Positions 60,500 through 64,000 of a DNA stretch of 64,000 bases are shown here, one piece after another. Position 1 is the stretch's first letter, and each line of letters opens with the position of its first letter. This DNA is from Polaribacter sp. SA4-12 (GTDB lineage Bacteria; Bacteroidota; Bacteroidia; Flavobacteriales; Flavobacteriaceae). Made by a program: the position numbers and the translations under genes. The stretch is taken from positions 2,337,501 to 2,401,500 of the forward strand of contig NZ_CP019334.1 of assembly GCF_002163675.1 (NCBI RefSeq), given 5' to 3'. The notes beneath the pieces were generated by a model. The model was not told the DNA's origin, did not search any database, and was given only the letters and a program-made list of their open reading frames with translations.

Positions 60500-61678
60500 A
60501 TGAAAAAAGATCTCTTTCAAGCTCCTGATTATTATAATTTAGATGATTTATTAACTGAAGAACATAAATTAATACGTGATGCTGCTCGAGAGTGGGTAAA
60601 GCGTGATGTTTCTCCAATTATTGAAGAATATGCTCAAAAGGCAGAATTTCCAACTCAAATTATAAAAGGGTTATCAGAAATTGGAGCCTTTGGACCTTAT
60701 ATTCCTGAAGAATATGGAGGCGCAGGTTTAGATCAAATTTCTTACGGATTAATTATGCAAGAAATAGAACGTGGAGATTCTGGCGTTCGCTCTACCGCTT
60801 CTGTACAATCTTCATTAGTGATGTATCCTATTTACACTTATGGAAACGAAGAACAACGCAAAAAATATTTACCAAAATTAGCTTCTGGAGAATGGATGGG
60901 TTGTTTTGGATTAACAGAACCAAACCACGGTTCTAATCCCTCAGGTATGGAAACCAAGTTTAAAGATATGGGAGATCATTATCTTTTAAACGGAGCAAAA
61001 ATGTGGATTTCTAATGCACCTTTTGCACAAGTTGCTGTTGTTTGGGCAAAAGATGAAGAAGGTAGAATTCATGGATTAATTGTAGAACGTGGAATGGAAG
61101 GTTTTTCTACACCAACAACTCATAACAAATGGTCTTTACGTGCATCTGCAACCGGAGAACTTATTTTTGATAATGTAAAAGTGCCAAAAGAAAACTTATT
61201 ACCAAATAAATCTGGACTTGGAGCGCCTTTAGGATGTTTAGATTCTGCAAGATTCGGAATTGCTTGGGGCGCAATTGGTGCTGCAATGGATTGTTATGAC
61301 ACTGCCTTACGTTATTGTAAAGAGCGTGAACAATTTGGTAAACCTATTGGTCAATTTCAATTACAACAGAAAAAATTAGCTGAAATGATTACAGAAATCA
61401 CCAAAGCCCAATTATTAGCATGGAGGTTAGGAACTTTAAAAAATGAAGGAAAAGCTACTTCTGCACAAATTTCTATGGCAAAACGTAATAATGTAGACAT
61501 GGCAATTAATATTGCTAGAGAAGCAAGACAAATGTTGGGCGGAATGGGAATTACTGGTGAATACTCTATTATGCGACATATGATGAATCTAGAAAGTGTA
61601 ATTACTTATGAAGGTACTCATGACATACATTTACTAATTACTGGTTTGGATGTTACTGGCTTAAATGCATTTAAATAA
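60500..61678 (+). CDS. gcdH: Acyl-CoA dehydrogenase, glutaryl-CoA dehydrogenase type
   Basis: 392-residue FAD enzyme. The best match by motifs is glutaryl-CoA dehydrogenase, which oxidises and decarboxylates glutaryl-CoA to crotonyl-CoA in lysine and tryptophan breakdown. Seen: the N-terminal helical domain, RSTASVQSSLVMYPI (substrate-binding), CFGLTEPNHGSNPSGM and KMWISNAP (flavin site), REQFGKPIGQFQ, QMLGGMGITGEYSIMRH, and the catalytic Glu371 in TYEGTHDIH. A very strong terminator follows. The exact acyl-CoA is inferred. Confidence 0.88.
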   Translation: MKKDLFQAPDYYNLDDLLTEEHKLIRDAAREWVKRDVSPIIEEYAQKAEFPTQIIKGLSEIGAFGPYIPEEYGGAGLDQISYGLIMQEIERGDSGVRSTASVQSSLVMYPIYTYGNEEQRKKYLPKLASGEWMGCFGLTEPNHGSNPSGMETKFKDMGDHYLLNGAKMWISNAPFAQVAVVWAKDEEGRIHGLIVERGMEGFSTPTTHNKWSLRASATGELIFDNVKVPKENLLPNKSGLGAPLGCLDSARFGIAWGAIGAAMDCYDTALRYCKEREQFGKPIGQFQLQQKKLAEMITEITKAQLLAWRLGTLKNEGKATSAQISMAKRNNVDMAINIAREARQMLGGMGITGEYSIMRHMMNLESVITYEGTHDIHLLITGLDVTGLNAFK

Positions 61679-61695
61679 CAATTAAAAAAGTAACT

Positions 61696-61744
61696 AAAAG
61701 CTGAAAAAACCATTGAAATTAATTCAATGGTTTTTTCAGCTTTT
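61696..61744 (+). terminator. Strong terminator after the acyl-CoA dehydrogenase
   Basis: Perfect 22-base stem, from AAAAGCTGAAAAAACCATTG to its complement ending TTTTCAGCTTTT, with a 5-base loop (ATTAA). It can act on both strands. Confidence 0.9.
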
Positions 61745-61880
61745 AATCAAAAAAATCTCTCTCTTTTAAAGTTTTATATTCGTTGTAAAACACTCAATCT
61801 TAAACTGATTCCCTCAATCGTATTCGTTAAAATTTACTCGAAACATGATATTTAACAGGTTTTATAAATCTTTCATTTTT

Positions 61881-61888
61881 TAGTTTTG
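61881..61888 (+). promoter_or_regulatory. -7 element before the last gene
   Basis: TAGTTTTG, a perfect TAnnTTTG match, 37 bases before the ATG at 61926. Confidence 0.45.
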
Positions 61889-61925
61889 CTTAAGAAATTA
61901 TACTAATACTATCAACTAAAACACC

Positions 61926-64000
61926 ATGGAAGAAACTAGAAAAGATATTGTTCAGTTTATAAACTTAAGGTTAGCTTCGTTGGGACAACCAACATTTAAA
62001 GACAAATCAGAAAGTGCTGATAAGTTTTTAGATCCTAAATTTGAAGAGTTAACAAGCGGGCTTATAAAAAGTTTACAAGAAAAATCAAGATTATTATCTG
62101 ATCATCTTTCTCCAGTAGATACAAGAATACAAGAATTTATAGACGACTATTTAAAAGACGTTTCTATAGACAAACCTACTGTTTTACCAAACAATACATT
62201 AATATTATCAAAAAAAGGACAAGCAAGAGAGGTTAGTTTACCTCCTGATGGAGATACTTTTAAAAGTGATTTAGTTACAACAAGTAGAGTAAAGCAAGGA
62301 ATTTTAAACAATCCTTTAAACGATAAAAGAACTACAAAAGGGACTTTTCATATTGTTGAAGGTCCTTTACCTGTTCCTTTAGATAAATTTGAGGTACCAA
62401 AAATAGTATTTGCTCATCTTTTAAATGCAGCTTTTAATCCTTCTGATGATTTAAAAATTTTACCATTTACTTCAAGTCAAGAAGAACAAGCTAAAGTAAT
62501 GGTTTCTACATTAATGAGACCAATAGTTTGTCCGGAAGTAAAAGGTGTTATTTCAGAAAAATCTTTAGAAGTTCGTTTTTTCGTTCCTGGAAACTTAGTA
62601 AGTAATTTAGATTTCGTAGAATCTATTTTTGGAAACGCAGGAGATCCTAATTTAGCTCAAAACGATGCTGCTTTAGATACAGAACATTGGACAGGTCATA
62701 CAGGTTGTATCGTTTTAGCTCCGCATTTAAAAGAGTTAAAAAAGAAAGATCTTGGTTTACCTCATTTTGATGATGCTACAGAACGTCAGATAAAAGACGG
62801 AATGTGTTGGAAAGATGAAAATGATCTTTATAACGATGGTGGTGCATTTAAAATAACTTGTAGAGATGATAGAGGTGTTGTAATTACTTTAATTGCAGAT
62901 AACTACTATGGTTATTCTAAAAAAGAAATTAAAACTCAAATTAGCTATTCTGCTAACTTATTTGGATTAGTAGAAGAAGAGCATGCTGGGGGTGCAATTG
63001 CATTTGCTAGAAGAGTTATGGGTGATACTTTAGATGGTAGAGACTATTCTGAATTCCATAATTTCGAGCATACTTTTGAAGGTGTAAAACAACTTTTAGG
63101 TGATACAATTGATGTAAAACCAGAAAACTACGCCGTAGATAAAAAATACCCAAATATTATTTATATTCCTGAGTTTGCATATGTAAACATCACTACAAAT
63201 AGTATTACTTGGATGCATCATAGTAAAGAGCAAAAATTAACTTTGTCTCCTTTTAAAACTTATGTACACCCAACAGGTAATAAATTTAAATTAGAAAAAC
63301 ATAAATCTATCGATTTGTGGAGAATTGTAGATACGTTTGCAGAAGGAGTTTTCTGTCATAAACCTTGTACAGTTTCTGGTGGTGGAAAATCTGAAATATC
63401 TAAATCGATGCAAAATGCTATTACATATAGTAATTTTAACATTCAAAATATCGATGAAGATTTCAAAAAAGCAGATGAAATTATAGAATTTGTGTACTCT
63501 AATCGTTGGAAAGTTAAAGATCCAAATAGACCAATTTCAAGATCATTTTTAAGTGAAAAAAGATCGTTAAGTTCTGCAGTGAAATTATTAATTCCTTCTG
63601 AACATAATTCAGATGAATTTAATGCGTTTTTAGATGGAATTCCTGTTCATATTCGTTCTTTAGTATTATTTGTAAAACGTTTATACAGACAAGCTCATGG
63701 TGAGTTAAACTGGAAAGAATACATGTCTGTAGAAATTATCAACGGAAAAAAAGGTACCGGGCTTTTATATAATAATACTCCTGTTGTTGGTAGTTATGTT
63801 CGTATTGGATTCAACGAAAAGGGAAACTGGATGTTGAACAAATTACGTTCTGATTTTTCTCCTTGTGAAAAAATACAAACTGAAGATGATATTACAGCTT
63901 CTATAACAATACCTAGAAATAGATTAAAAAACTTAAACCCTGAGTTTACAAACAAGAGTTTAAAAATCCTTACCAATTGTGAAGCTCACTTGTTTCAAAG
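61926..64000 (+). CDS. Large protein of unknown function, 3' end outside the window
   Basis: Open frame from ATG 61926 to the window end, 691 codons so far and no stop. I do not recognise the family. The start MEETRKDIVQFINLRLASLG has no signal peptide and no membrane helices are visible, so it is probably cytoplasmic. Notable segments: HWTGHTGCIVLAPHLKELK, CRDDRGVVITLIADNYYGYS, EEEHAGGAIAFARRVMG, and HKPCTVSGGGKSEISKS at 478-494, which resembles the SGxGKT nucleotide loop of PEP carboxykinase. Codon use is like that of its neighbours. It has its own promoter element after the strong terminator of the previous gene. Confidence 0.75.
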   Translation, partial: MEETRKDIVQFINLRLASLGQPTFKDKSESADKFLDPKFEELTSGLIKSLQEKSRLLSDHLSPVDTRIQEFIDDYLKDVSIDKPTVLPNNTLILSKKGQAREVSLPPDGDTFKSDLVTTSRVKQGILNNPLNDKRTTKGTFHIVEGPLPVPLDKFEVPKIVFAHLLNAAFNPSDDLKILPFTSSQEEQAKVMVSTLMRPIVCPEVKGVISEKSLEVRFFVPGNLVSNLDFVESIFGNAGDPNLAQNDAALDTEHWTGHTGCIVLAPHLKELKKKDLGLPHFDDATERQIKDGMCWKDENDLYNDGGAFKITCRDDRGVVITLIADNYYGYSKKEIKTQISYSANLFGLVEEEHAGGAIAFARRVMGDTLDGRDYSEFHNFEHTFEGVKQLLGDTIDVKPENYAVDKKYPNIIYIPEFAYVNITTNSITWMHHSKEQKLTLSPFKTYVHPTGNKFKLEKHKSIDLWRIVDTFAEGVFCHKPCTVSGGGKSEISKSMQNAITYSNFNIQNIDEDFKKADEIIEFVYSNRWKVKDPNRPISRSFLSEKRSLSSAVKLLIPSEHNSDEFNAFLDGIPVHIRSLVLFVKRLYRQAHGELNWKEYMSVEIINGKKGTGLLYNNTPVVGSYVRIGFNEKGNWMLNKLRSDFSPCEKIQTEDDITASITIPRNRLKNLNPEFTNKSLKILTNCEAHLFQ

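Noticed and set aside
63357..63407. Classical Walker A motif in the last protein
   Set aside because: The first position is Thr, not Gly or Ala, so only a PEPCK-like loop is suggested.
1..64000. tRNA, rRNA, CRISPR arrays, insertion sequences, replication origin
   Set aside because: Looked for on both strands and found nothing that supports any of them.

Overview
The window is a continuous stretch of the chromosome of a marine-type member of the Flavobacteriaceae (Bacteroidetes/Bacteroidota), probably close to Polaribacter or Tenacibaculum. The evidence is the strongly AT-rich DNA, the gliding genes gldE and gldD, a secreted protease with a type IX secretion (T9SS) sorting tail, a TonB receptor with a surface lipoprotein, many Bacteroidetes-only families (DUF3098, DUF4292, DUF5689, DUF6909, HU-CCDC81/SPOR) and repeated TAnnTTTG promoter elements. 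The genus is inference. I saw no rRNA, tRNA, CRISPR array, prophage or insertion sequence.

Layout. 1-5.3 kb: the end of tdk, alr, mscL, then the minus-strand operon ftsX-DUF3098-uppP-truB and mce. 5.3-11.3 kb: a C1q-like small protein and a nutrient-uptake locus (TonB receptor plus DUF5689 lipoprotein, facing an endonuclease/exonuclease/phosphatase lipoprotein). 11.3-17 kb: an RNase G-type gene, a 29-residue ribosomal-type protein and HU, facing mutY-ssb-gldE-gldD. 17-29 kb: a kelch-like lipoprotein, an EamA transporter, a TonB-like protein, a kinase-like protein, dprA, a SPOR protein, a thioesterase, a small MscS channel and the operon nucleotidyltransferase-TPR-DUF4292-EnvC. 29.2-36.6 kb: a 1397-residue subtilisin-like T9SS protease, an ABC-F ATPase and a 3'-5' exonuclease. 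37-40 kb: a two-component pair and a MurG-like glycosyltransferase. 40-56.6 kb: purD and a surface polysaccharide locus. 56.6-60.3 kb: a nucleoside-phosphorylase-like protein, an S41 protease and rnpA. 60.5-64 kb: an acyl-CoA dehydrogenase and the start of a very large protein of unknown function.

How it fits together. Much of the window concerns the cell envelope: peptidoglycan precursors (alr, uppP), division (FtsX and a catalytically dead EnvC-type activator), lipoproteins, and a nearly complete Wzx/Wzy-type polysaccharide pathway. GldD/GldE belong to gliding and T9SS, and the large protease is a T9SS cargo. The polysaccharide locus may supply the lipopolysaccharide to which such cargo is attached, but that is inference.

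Most interesting non-coding signals: (1) two copies of a 68-bp block with three TCAC...GTGA palindromes, one before and one after the protease gene, each placed at exactly the same distance before a promoter-like TTG-N20-TAnnTTTG; (2) a short leader or small RNA with two CCCCC runs and its own terminator just upstream of the ABC-F gene; (3) two elements, at 20.7 kb and 40.0 kb, that share one RNA fold with different paired bases, which points to a structured RNA family.
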